6,709 bases of DNA from contig QMVQ01000086.1 of assembly GCA_003661185.1 (NCBI GenBank), forward strand, positions 1 to 6,709. The letters are read 5' to 3'. The DNA is from Candidatus Alkanophagales archaeon. GTDB lineage: Archaea > Halobacteriota > Syntropharchaeia > Alkanophagales > B39-G2. Positions 1 through 5,804 of the stretch are shown here, one piece after another. The notes beneath the pieces were generated by a model. The model was not told the origin of the DNA. It searched no databases and saw only the letters and a list, made by a program, of their open reading frames with translations. The stretch's first letter is position 1; every line of letters begins with the position of its first letter. The position numbers and the translations under genes are program-made.

Positions 1-126
1 ATATACACCCCTATCCTCACCCGTCTCAAGCCAGTGCTGGAAGTGATCATACTCTCTGTCGAGTAGCTCTAGCTTGCGTCTCGTCAGCCCGATGAGCTTA
101 CATCTGATCGTCTTCGCCGCTTCCAT
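1..126 (-). CDS. tnpB: Probable IS200/IS605-family OrfB (TnpB-like) protein, N-terminal part only
   Basis: The minus strand reads 42 codons without a stop from an ATG at 126-124 to the left edge, beginning MEAAKTIRCKLIGLTRRKLE and continuing with an aromatic-rich stretch (E-Y-D-H-F-Q-H-W-L) and G-E-D-R-G-V-Y. Lysine/arginine-rich openings of the form 'KTIRCKL...' followed by a helix with Tyr/Phe/Trp are typical of the N-terminal helix-turn-helix region of archaeal IS605 OrfB/TnpB proteins. These are RNA-guided nucleases associated with transposition. The RuvC-like domain, the zinc ribbon and the 3' end that normally supplies the guide RNA all lie outside the window, so neither activity nor intactness can be judged. 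The start is supported by a TATA-like box about 26 bases upstream and no plausible Shine-Dalgarno site, which fits a leaderless message. The family call rests on remembered similarity of a short fragment. It could instead be another small DNA-binding or hypothetical protein. Confidence 0.55.
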   Translation of the reverse strand, partial: MEAAKTIRCKLIGLTRRKLELLDREYDHFQHWLETGEDRGVY

Positions 127-148
127 CTTTTTTAGTATGACTCTTCTA

Positions 149-156
149 CTTAAAAA
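149..156 (-). promoter_or_regulatory. TATA-like box A for the left-edge tnpB-like gene
   Basis: On the minus strand this reads TTTTTAAG, close to the archaeal box A pattern. Its centre is about 26 bases upstream of the ATG at 126, so transcription would begin at or next to the start codon, giving a leaderless mRNA. No Shine-Dalgarno-like sequence lies between the box and the ATG, which agrees with this. Confidence 0.5.
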
Positions 157-196
157 CTCTTCTTCTCCACCCGCCTCCCCTGCCCTCCTTTAAAGG
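157..196 (-). other. Purine-rich tract and 10-bp palindrome in the leuS-tnpB spacer
   Basis: Positions 157-188 are almost all pyrimidine on the plus strand (only three purines), so they form a G/A-rich tract on the minus strand just upstream of the tnpB TATA-like box. It abuts a perfect palindrome CCTTTAAAGG at 187-196. The tract could be part of the transposon's left end, an upstream promoter element, or low-complexity spacer. No clear hairpin plus T-tract terminator for leuS is visible here. I see no RNA gene in 127-270. Confidence 0.35.
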
Positions 197-270
197 GGAT
201 TAGCAGCAACATCTTCCTAAAATTACCGCCATTTTGAACTGGTGCATCCACGACATAACTCCATGACATT

Positions 271-3210
271 TCAGGCAACCACGAAAATCGCAGGTCTTGT
301 GGGCATTGCCGCCTTGCTTTTGCCCTGCGGGTCGAGCTTTTTGCGTTCGTCGCCGCTCAGCCCCTCAAGTTCCTCAGCCTCGTAAATCTTAAACTCGCAT
401 GAGAACTCCCTCTCAAAGAATTCTTTCTCCTCCAAAAACAACTTCTTCTCATCTATTTCAAAGAAATCCTTCTTCTCCATTCCCTTATCCTTAATCAGCT
501 CCACTGCCTTCCTCACGAAGTCCGCAGCCTCCTTACCTCGCAGCCGCATCTCTTCCGCTCTCATCACTATGGGCATTACTTCCCTGAGCCCCTTACCCGC
601 CTTTACTTCGTTTAAAATCTTCGAGAACGCTCGCCTCTTCCATTCAGGTGTCACATACAAAATGATTTTCTGCGGCTTCACGTTTATGACTCTCAGAATT
701 TCGGAAATGTCGTCGCAGACCCACTCTATAAGCTCCTCGGCAGCCTCTGCTTTTTTGTCCACGAGTGTCTCGTCGACCTCCGGGAACGGCGCAAGCGACA
801 CGTAGCCCTCACGCTCGGAAAAGCCCCAACGCTCCCAAACCTCCTCGCAGACGTGCGGGATGAAGGGCGCGAGCAGCCGCACCCAAACATGAAGCAGCTT
901 CTTCAATATCCACTTCGCTCCCTCCCTCTCGATAGACGTTCGCTTCCTATACCAACGTAGGTCGCCGTCAATCTCGTAGTAAGCGTGCTGTAACGCCCTC
1001 CTGCACTGGAAGTTTTCTAACGCCTCGTTTACCTCCTTAACGTGCCTCTGAAGCTTGCTTAGCAGCCACCTGTCTATGCTTTTTAACTCTATTTCCCTCT
1101 TTGCCTCCTTTAAGCTCTTTCTGAAATCCACAGCGCACTCCATGTCAATTACCTCATTGGCGAAGCTCAGAAATCGCTCTATCTGCCTTCTCGTTGAGAA
1201 TACAAGCTCGTCACGCCAGTCGAAGTCCTGCCACGGCTCCGCAGCGCCTATGAGGAACATGCGGACGGCATCTGCTCCGTATTTCTCGATGGCATCTTTC
1301 AGGAGGACAACGTTGCCTTTCGAGCTGCTCATCTTACGTCCTTGGAGCGTCGCCATCCCGAAGACCACCATGCCTCTCGGCCAGAGGTTTTCCGGGAAGA
1401 TTGCGACGTGATGGAAAAGCTGGAACGTCAGGTGGTTCCCGACGAGGTCTCTCGCCGAAAGCCGGTAGTCGTAGGGATACCAATACAAAAACTCCCTACG
1501 CATCTCGTCAAGCAACCTCAGCTCCTCATTGCTCAGCTTTTTCCTCTTCTCCTCAGGAAGCGAAGCTCCCAAAAATATGTAGTCAAACACCTCGGGCTCC
1601 AGAATTTCAGGACGCAATTCACGTAGCTTGTATGAGATTGTGTAATACGCCATGTAGATAGTGGAATCGCTGAGCGGCTCGATAATCCATTCTTTATCCC
1701 AAGGCAAGTTCGTGCCGAGTCCGATTCTACGGGTGCACGCCCACTCTCTTAGCCACTCCACGACTTGCTTGAACTCTGCAAAAATCTCGGGCGGCACCAC
1801 GTTCATCCTCGACAAGCACGCGCGCACCTGATCTTTCCATGCTTCGTCGCTGTAGTCCAAAAACCATTGGTCCTTCAGCACCGAAATTACCACGGGAGTG
1901 TTGCACCTACATACCACGGGACGCTCGCTGAACTCATACATCAACGCAGCCTTGCCGTCCGCAAGAAGCGTCTCCTTCACGGTTTCACGGGCGTCTTTCA
2001 CCGACACGCCTGCTAACCCCATCGCATCAACCTTCATCCGCCCCTTGTTGAACTCTGCGGTGTAAAGCTCGGTGGTGGCGTCTTCGAGCCGTTTGTCGTT
2101 CTGGTTTTCGATGCCCATCCTCATGACGACAGTCTCTGCGGGTATTTCGCCGTAGCCCTCAATCTCGATTATCGGGATAGGCAAAACGTTCAAGTATTTG
2201 CCCTGCCTATGCAAATCTCGGAGAGCGGCAAAGTCGAACGGCGCGTGCGCAGGCACACTCATCACGACACCCGTCGCAAAATCAGGGTCAACAAAGCTTG
2301 CGGGCAAGATTTTCACGGTGCGTCCATCAACCACGTTCAACGCTTGCCTGTCCACGAAGTCCGAGCCTCCCACCCGCCCCTCCACTTCCACCTCGTAGCC
2401 TTGATTTTTCAACTTCTCAGCGGCAGGCTCGCTCACCAACCAACGCTCAAACTCCCCAGAACCCCTCTTAACCTTAGCAATTACGTAAGAAGCCTCATCA
2501 TTTATCCAAAGGTTAGTGACGCCGAAAACGGTTTCGGGACGTAAGGTTGCAGTCGGCAAGATAAGCTCCTCACCCTCAAGGACGAATTTTAGCAACACAA
2601 ACTCATTAATGCTGGCACCCTCGCCCGCAAGGAGGTCGTGGTCGCCGACTGGATTCTTGCACGACGGGCAGTATCTTATCGGATGCTCGCCCTTAACAAC
2701 ATAGCCCCTCTCGCGGAGCTTCAAAAACTGCCATTCTATGAATTTTTTATAGTGCTGGTCCACGGTGGTGAAGCGCCGCCGCCAATCAATGGAGTAGCCG
2801 AGGGCGTCCATGACCTCCTTATACTCATTGCTGAAATACGAGACGATTTCATAGGGGTCAGAAAACTTCTTTAACGTCTCCTCCGGAACCTTATACAAAT
2901 CTCGGTAAAGCCTTATGGCGTCAGGGTCGTTTTTTGCGATTCTTCGTGCGATGCCAATGACCGGCGCACCAGTGACGTGAAACGCCATGGGGAACAGCAC
3001 GTTCCGCCCCTTCATCCGCTGGAAGCGGGCAATGACGTCAGGAACCGTGTAGGTGCGCCCGTGCCCAACATGCATCGCCCCCGACGGGTAAGGGTATGCG
3101 ACATTCACGTAGAACTTTGGAGCGTCGTCACGCACGTGCGCCTCGTAAATCTTGTGGTGCTGCCAGCGGCGCTGCCATTTTTTTTCTACCTCGATGGCGT
3201 CAATGCCCAT
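271..3210 (-). CDS. leuS: Leucyl-tRNA synthetase, archaeal type
   Basis: This 979-residue cytoplasmic class I synthetase charges tRNA-Leu with leucine using ATP. The HIGH signature appears as HVGH at residues 47-50 and the KMSKS signature as KMSSS at 626-630. Between them lies the CP1 editing domain, which clears mischarged tRNA. Its threonine-rich segment TLRPETVFG starts at residue 222, and the conserved aspartate of VPAHAPFD is D326, so editing looks intact. A CPSC pair (C181, C184) and a CRC pair (C434, C436) flank the insertion and could together bind one zinc ion, which is an inference. The order of motifs, the anticodon-binding region and the C-terminal ending (AMPTRPAIF) match the archaeal subtype. 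The length is slightly above the roughly 940-970 residues I expect. The start places the first Trp-rich helix (EKKWQRRW) as in homologues and lies about 27 bases from a TATA-like box, with no Shine-Dalgarno site. It is divergent from the PAC2 gene. The stop is TGA. Confidence 0.97.
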   Translation of the reverse strand: MGIDAIEVEKKWQRRWQHHKIYEAHVRDDAPKFYVNVAYPYPSGAMHVGHGRTYTVPDVIARFQRMKGRNVLFPMAFHVTGAPVIGIARRIAKNDPDAIRLYRDLYKVPEETLKKFSDPYEIVSYFSNEYKEVMDALGYSIDWRRRFTTVDQHYKKFIEWQFLKLRERGYVVKGEHPIRYCPSCKNPVGDHDLLAGEGASINEFVLLKFVLEGEELILPTATLRPETVFGVTNLWINDEASYVIAKVKRGSGEFERWLVSEPAAEKLKNQGYEVEVEGRVGGSDFVDRQALNVVDGRTVKILPASFVDPDFATGVVMSVPAHAPFDFAALRDLHRQGKYLNVLPIPIIEIEGYGEIPAETVVMRMGIENQNDKRLEDATTELYTAEFNKGRMKVDAMGLAGVSVKDARETVKETLLADGKAALMYEFSERPVVCRCNTPVVISVLKDQWFLDYSDEAWKDQVRACLSRMNVVPPEIFAEFKQVVEWLREWACTRRIGLGTNLPWDKEWIIEPLSDSTIYMAYYTISYKLRELRPEILEPEVFDYIFLGASLPEEKRKKLSNEELRLLDEMRREFLYWYPYDYRLSARDLVGNHLTFQLFHHVAIFPENLWPRGMVVFGMATLQGRKMSSSKGNVVLLKDAIEKYGADAVRMFLIGAAEPWQDFDWRDELVFSTRRQIERFLSFANEVIDMECAVDFRKSLKEAKREIELKSIDRWLLSKLQRHVKEVNEALENFQCRRALQHAYYEIDGDLRWYRKRTSIEREGAKWILKKLLHVWVRLLAPFIPHVCEEVWERWGFSEREGYVSLAPFPEVDETLVDKKAEAAEELIEWVCDDISEILRVINVKPQKIILYVTPEWKRRAFSKILNEVKAGKGLREVMPIVMRAEEMRLRGKEAADFVRKAVELIKDKGMEKKDFFEIDEKKLFLEEKEFFEREFSCEFKIYEAEELEGLSGDERKKLDPQGKSKAAMPTRPAIFVVA

Positions 3211-3232
3211 CTATTATGCTACGGGTTTAGAA

Positions 3233-3241
3233 TATTTAAAT
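3233..3241. promoter_or_regulatory. Palindromic TATA-like box shared by divergent leuS and PAC2 promoters
   Basis: The 51-bp gap between the two divergent start codons contains TATTTAAAT at 3233-3241, of which ATTTAAAT (3234-3241) is a perfect palindrome. Its centre is about 27 bases from the leuS ATG (3210, minus) and about 25 bases from the PAC2 ATG (3262, plus). Both are the normal archaeal spacing for a start site at or near the ATG. No second TATA-like box is evident for either gene. The purine-rich bases on the leuS-proximal side (TAGAAT) would serve as a BRE for the PAC2 direction. The opposite side (GTTACCC in the minus direction) is a poorer BRE, so transcription may favour PAC2. Confidence 0.55.
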
Positions 3242-3261
3242 GGGTAACAAATGTTGGAACG

Positions 3262-4059
3262 ATGGAGAAGAAAATAGACTTCTTAAAAGTGAGGATAGAG
3301 CTGGAAAAGGAATTGCCCCAATTAGAGAAGCCAGTGTTCGTGCAAGGGTTAGGCGGCTTGGGCAACGTCGGCATGCTCGCCGCCACGCACTTGATAAGGG
3401 AGTTAGATGCGATAAAACTTGCTAATGTATATTCGCCGTATTTTGTTAGAGCTACATCGCCCCTCCCTGGAATAATGTATGCGGATGGCGTCGTGGAACT
3501 TTTAAAAGACGAGATTTATTACGACCCTGAGGAGAGCCTCATGATTTTCGTCGGACCTTACCAGGGCAGCACGCTGGAATCCTACTACATGTTTGCGGAG
3601 GTCATTCTTGACTTTTGTGCCAAGTGCGGCGTCCGCCGCGTCTTCACTCTCGGAGGCTACGGCACCGGTCGCCACGTCGCAGAGCCGAAAGTCTATGGCG
3701 TCGCCACCGACGCCCGCCTCGTCGAGGAGATAAAAAAGCACGGCGTCCACGTGGAGCGGGGCTACCACGGTCCGATAACCGGGATGGCGGGACTCCTCAT
3801 CGGGCTCGGCAAGGAGCGTGGCTTCGAGGGCGTTTGCCTCCTCGGCGAGACGCACGGCGAATACCCCGACCCAAAGGCGGCAAAGGCGGTATTCAAGGCG
3901 CTAACGAGTATCCTTGGCATAAAAGCCAGCACTGATGCGCTTGACAAGGAGATAAAGATTATAGAGGAGGAAATGCGAAGGATGGCAGAGCAGGAAAGAA
4001 GGGGGGAGCAAAGACCTACGTTCATGCCGTTTGATGACAGGTATGTGGGTTACGTTTAG
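3262..4059 (+). CDS. PAC2-family protein (archaeal proteasome assembly chaperone homologue, COG1938)
   Basis: This 265-residue soluble protein belongs to the PAC2 family, whose archaeal members (PbaA/PbaB type) bind the ends of the 20S proteasome and are proposed to help assemble or cap it. Visible hallmarks are the glycine-rich QGLGGLGNVG at 28-37, then SPLPGIMYADG, TLGGYGTGRHV, a GPITGMAGLLIGLG segment and CLLGETHGEYPDPKAA. Residues 224-247 are a charged, probably coiled-coil helix rich in Glu, Lys and Arg. The last 18 residues form a tail ending Y-V-G-Y-V, whose penultimate tyrosine resembles the HbYX proteasome-docking motif, with Gly instead of a hydrophobic residue at the third-last place. 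The frame stays open upstream to 2977, but that part lies antisense to leuS. The ATG at 3262 is preferred because it follows the shared TATA-like box by about 25 bases and begins at the usual family N-terminus (MEKKIDF). There is no Shine-Dalgarno site. The exact paralogue (PbaA or PbaB type) cannot be assigned from sequence alone. Confidence 0.88.
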   Translation: MEKKIDFLKVRIELEKELPQLEKPVFVQGLGGLGNVGMLAATHLIRELDAIKLANVYSPYFVRATSPLPGIMYADGVVELLKDEIYYDPEESLMIFVGPYQGSTLESYYMFAEVILDFCAKCGVRRVFTLGGYGTGRHVAEPKVYGVATDARLVEEIKKHGVHVERGYHGPITGMAGLLIGLGKERGFEGVCLLGETHGEYPDPKAAKAVFKALTSILGIKASTDALDKEIKIIEEEMRRMAEQERRGEQRPTFMPFDDRYVGYV

Positions 4060-4083
4060 CTTTACACTCGCGTGGGCTAAGGA

Positions 4084-4140
4084 GCATAGCGGCTCTACCA
4101 TTGGTAGCAAAACTATGCGCTTGTGTTGCGGTCTGCTACC
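4084..4140 (+). repeat. Overlapping inverted repeats between the PAC2 gene and aspartate dehydrogenase gene
   Basis: Three inverted pairs overlap here. GCATAG (4084-4089) pairs with CTATGC (4113-4118). Inside it CTACCA (4095-4100) pairs with TGGTAG (4102-4107), forming a 13-bp palindrome. GGTAGCA (4103-4109) can alternatively pair with TGCTACC (4134-4140). The GGTAG segment therefore has two CTACC partners and the structures exclude each other. A Shine-Dalgarno-like GAGGTGA follows at 4141-4147, but no gene starts at proper distance after it. The element might be an operator, a terminator for the PAC2 transcript, or a leader structure for the downstream genes. No T-rich tract follows, so a simple terminator is not favoured. 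No tRNA or box C/D pattern is seen in 4060-4187. Confidence 0.5.
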
Positions 4141-4187
4141 GAGGTGAAAAAGAAAAGAAAGTAGCTTTAATGGAAAAATAAAGGGAA

Positions 4188-5003
4188 ATGAGAGTGGGCA
4201 TTATTGGCTGTGGCGCCATAGGAACGGAGATAAGCAGAGCTGTGGATGAAGACGGGCGTATGGAGCTTGTCTTCTTGGTGGACAGGCATCCCGAGCGGGT
4301 GGAAAAGCTCTGCAGCATGCTCAGGAAGAAGCCAAAGTTCATTAAGTTTAGTGGTGAGGGATTTGAAGAGCTTTTACCGCACATAGATTTGCTCGTGGAG
4401 TGTGCGTCACAGTCTGCGGTCTGTGAGTTCGTGCTTCCAGCGCTAAGGGCGGGGAAGGATGTCCTGATTTTAAGCGTCGGCGCCTTAGTGGACGCAGAGC
4501 TGCTTGAGGAGGTGGAGCGGCACGCTAAGGAGAAAAATTGCCGTGTTTACATTCCCTCGGGGGCGGTCGTTGGGATAGACGGCTTGAAGTCGGGGGGTAT
4601 CGGTAAGATTCATTCTGTCCGCCTACGCACGAGGAAGCCGCCGTGCGGCTTCGAGGGCAACAAGCACGTGAATTTTGAGGAGCTGAACGAGGCGAGCGAG
4701 CCGAAAGTCCTGTTCCGAGGAAGCGCAAAAGAAGCGGTGCGGCTGTTCCCCGAAAACGTGAACGTTGCAGCTTCCTTAAGCCTTGCGGGCATCGGCGTCG
4801 AGAAGACTGAGGTAGAAGTCGTCGCCGATCCCACGATTGACAAGAACATCCACGAGGTCGAAGTCCGTGGCGAATTCGGGAGGTTCGTGACGCTTGTCGA
4901 AAACGTGCCGTCGCCGTCGAACCCCAAGACCAGCTATCTTGCGGCGCTCTCCGCCATCGCAACCCTCAAAGGCATCGTCTCAAACGTAAGGGTCGGAACA
5001 TAG
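4188..5003 (+). CDS. nadX: L-aspartate dehydrogenase (NAD biosynthesis)
   Basis: This 271-residue cytoplasmic enzyme is predicted to oxidise L-aspartate to iminoaspartate with NAD(P)+. It thus replaces aspartate oxidase NadB and supplies quinolinate synthase NadA in de novo NAD synthesis. The N-terminal Rossmann fold shows GCGAIG at residues 7-12, followed by an acidic VDRHPE turn after the second strand. A-S-Q-S-A and a glycine-rich IPSGAVVGIDG (from residue 122) are typical of the family. H222, in the DKNIHEVEV segment, corresponds to the expected catalytic histidine. The length is somewhat above the 236 residues I recall for the Archaeoglobus fulgidus enzyme but within family range. It lies 128 bases after the PAC2 gene and starts a run with the phosphoesterase and trm1. 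No nadA or nadC is adjacent within the window. The ATG is preceded by a weak AAGGGA very close to it and by a three-codon reading frame (ATG GAA AAA TAA, 4170-4181). A TTTAAT at 4167-4171 is a little near to be a sure box A. The stop is TAG. Confidence 0.92.
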   Translation: MRVGIIGCGAIGTEISRAVDEDGRMELVFLVDRHPERVEKLCSMLRKKPKFIKFSGEGFEELLPHIDLLVECASQSAVCEFVLPALRAGKDVLILSVGALVDAELLEEVERHAKEKNCRVYIPSGAVVGIDGLKSGGIGKIHSVRLRTRKPPCGFEGNKHVNFEELNEASEPKVLFRGSAKEAVRLFPENVNVAASLSLAGIGVEKTEVEVVADPTIDKNIHEVEVRGEFGRFVTLVENVPSPSNPKTSYLAALSAIATLKGIVSNVRVGT

Positions 5004-5009
5004 CTTGTA

Positions 5010-5798
5010 ATGCAGGCTGAGATAGGAGAGGAAATAGAAATAATCGGCGGCTACCCCGCTTTATACTTGCGGGATAGCGACGCCGTCTGCATTGCGGACC
5101 TCCATTTAGGCTACGAGGAGGCTTTAGCTGAAAGCAGCGGCATTACGATGCCGAGTCGGCAACTCGAAGAGGTGAAAAGGCGGCTGCTCGCAGTTGCCGC
5201 CACAGTGCTGGAATGCAAGGCAGGAGCCTGCAGCGGGGGAGAGAAAATCTCGAAGCTGATAATAAATGGCGACCTGAAGCATGTTTTTTCAAGGGCGAGC
5301 TTTCAGGAGTGGCGGGAGGTCCCGATGTTCATGGAGTTTGCGTCCAGCCTTTTCGAGGAGATAATCTTGGTGCGGGGGAACCACGACACGAAGCTCTCGC
5401 CGTTGCGCCGCCACGCCGTAAAGGTCGTAAGTTCGCACACCGAGGGCGACACTCTTCTCTCGCACGGACACCTCAAATTAAATGCTGAAAACTTCGAAAA
5501 CGTGATAATCGCACACGAGCATCCTGTGCTCGTTCTGGGTGACCGCGTCGGCGCTAGAGTGAAACTCCCGTGTTTTCTACGAGGTGCCCTCGACAACGCA
5601 AACCTGATAGTGATGCCGGCGTTCTCCCCGCTCGCCGGCGGCACGCCCGTGAACCTTGCGAGTGCTGAAGAGCTTTTATCGCCGATATTAAAGGAGATAG
5701 GTCTGGAGGAGATGGAGGTCTTCGCCGTGGATGAGGAGGCTGGAGTCCTGAGTTTCCCAAGGCTCAAGGAGTGGCGGGCAGTGTCCCTGCGGCTTTAG
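5010..5798 (+). CDS. Metallophosphoesterase, SbcD/Mre11-related archaeal family (COG1407)
   Basis: This 262-residue soluble calcineurin-like phosphoesterase has all the metal-binding motifs in order: D30-L-H32 (ADLHLGYE), G87-D88 (NGDLKH), G-N124-H125-D126, H152-G-H154 and H169-E-H171-P. Such proteins use two divalent metal ions to hydrolyse phosphodiester or phosphomonoester bonds. The family is annotated as SbcD/Mre11-related, but it lacks the capping domain and an SbcC/Rad50 partner here, and its natural substrate is not known to me. A short Cys- and Gly-containing loop (C69 and C74) sits between the first two motifs. The start is 6 bases after the aspartate dehydrogenase stop, in the same reading frame, with no Shine-Dalgarno site, so translation probably depends on the upstream gene by reinitiation or coupling. 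The stop TAG is again followed 6 bases later by the next gene. I am confident of the fold and family, not of the substrate. Confidence 0.9.
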   Translation: MQAEIGEEIEIIGGYPALYLRDSDAVCIADLHLGYEEALAESSGITMPSRQLEEVKRRLLAVAATVLECKAGACSGGEKISKLIINGDLKHVFSRASFQEWREVPMFMEFASSLFEEIILVRGNHDTKLSPLRRHAVKVVSSHTEGDTLLSHGHLKLNAENFENVIIAHEHPVLVLGDRVGARVKLPCFLRGALDNANLIVMPAFSPLAGGTPVNLASAEELLSPILKEIGLEEMEVFAVDEEAGVLSFPRLKEWRAVSLRL

Positions 5799-5804
5799 CC
5801 TAAA

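Noticed and set aside
569..2874. Several plus-strand open frames of 60-120 codons across leuS
   Set aside because: All lie opposite conserved LeuRS motifs. The leuS frame is unbroken and its codon pattern explains the open antisense frames.
2977..3261. N-terminal extension of the PAC2 frame by 95 codons
   Set aside because: It runs antisense through the conserved start of leuS, crosses the TATA-like box, and encodes a composition unlike the family. The ATG at 3262 gives the normal N-terminus.
4060..4187. Possible tRNA or box C/D RNA gene suggested by the inverted repeats
   Set aside because: No cloverleaf with a T-loop GTTCRA pattern and no RTGATGA/CTGA pair could be found.
4525..4962. Long minus-strand open frames opposite aspartate dehydrogenase
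   Set aside because: They are Ser/Arg-rich or otherwise low-complexity translations of the opposite strand of a clear enzyme gene, without recognisable motifs, promoter or start signals.
5001..5003. TAG read as pyrrolysine, fusing aspartate dehydrogenase to the phosphoesterase
   Set aside because: Both proteins are complete at family length, an ATG follows immediately, and TAG ends three of the four genes whose stop is visible, which argues against amber recoding here.
5303..5767. 154-residue minus-strand open frame opposite the phosphoesterase
   Set aside because: It is antisense to all the metal-binding motifs of a well-supported gene and shows no family features.
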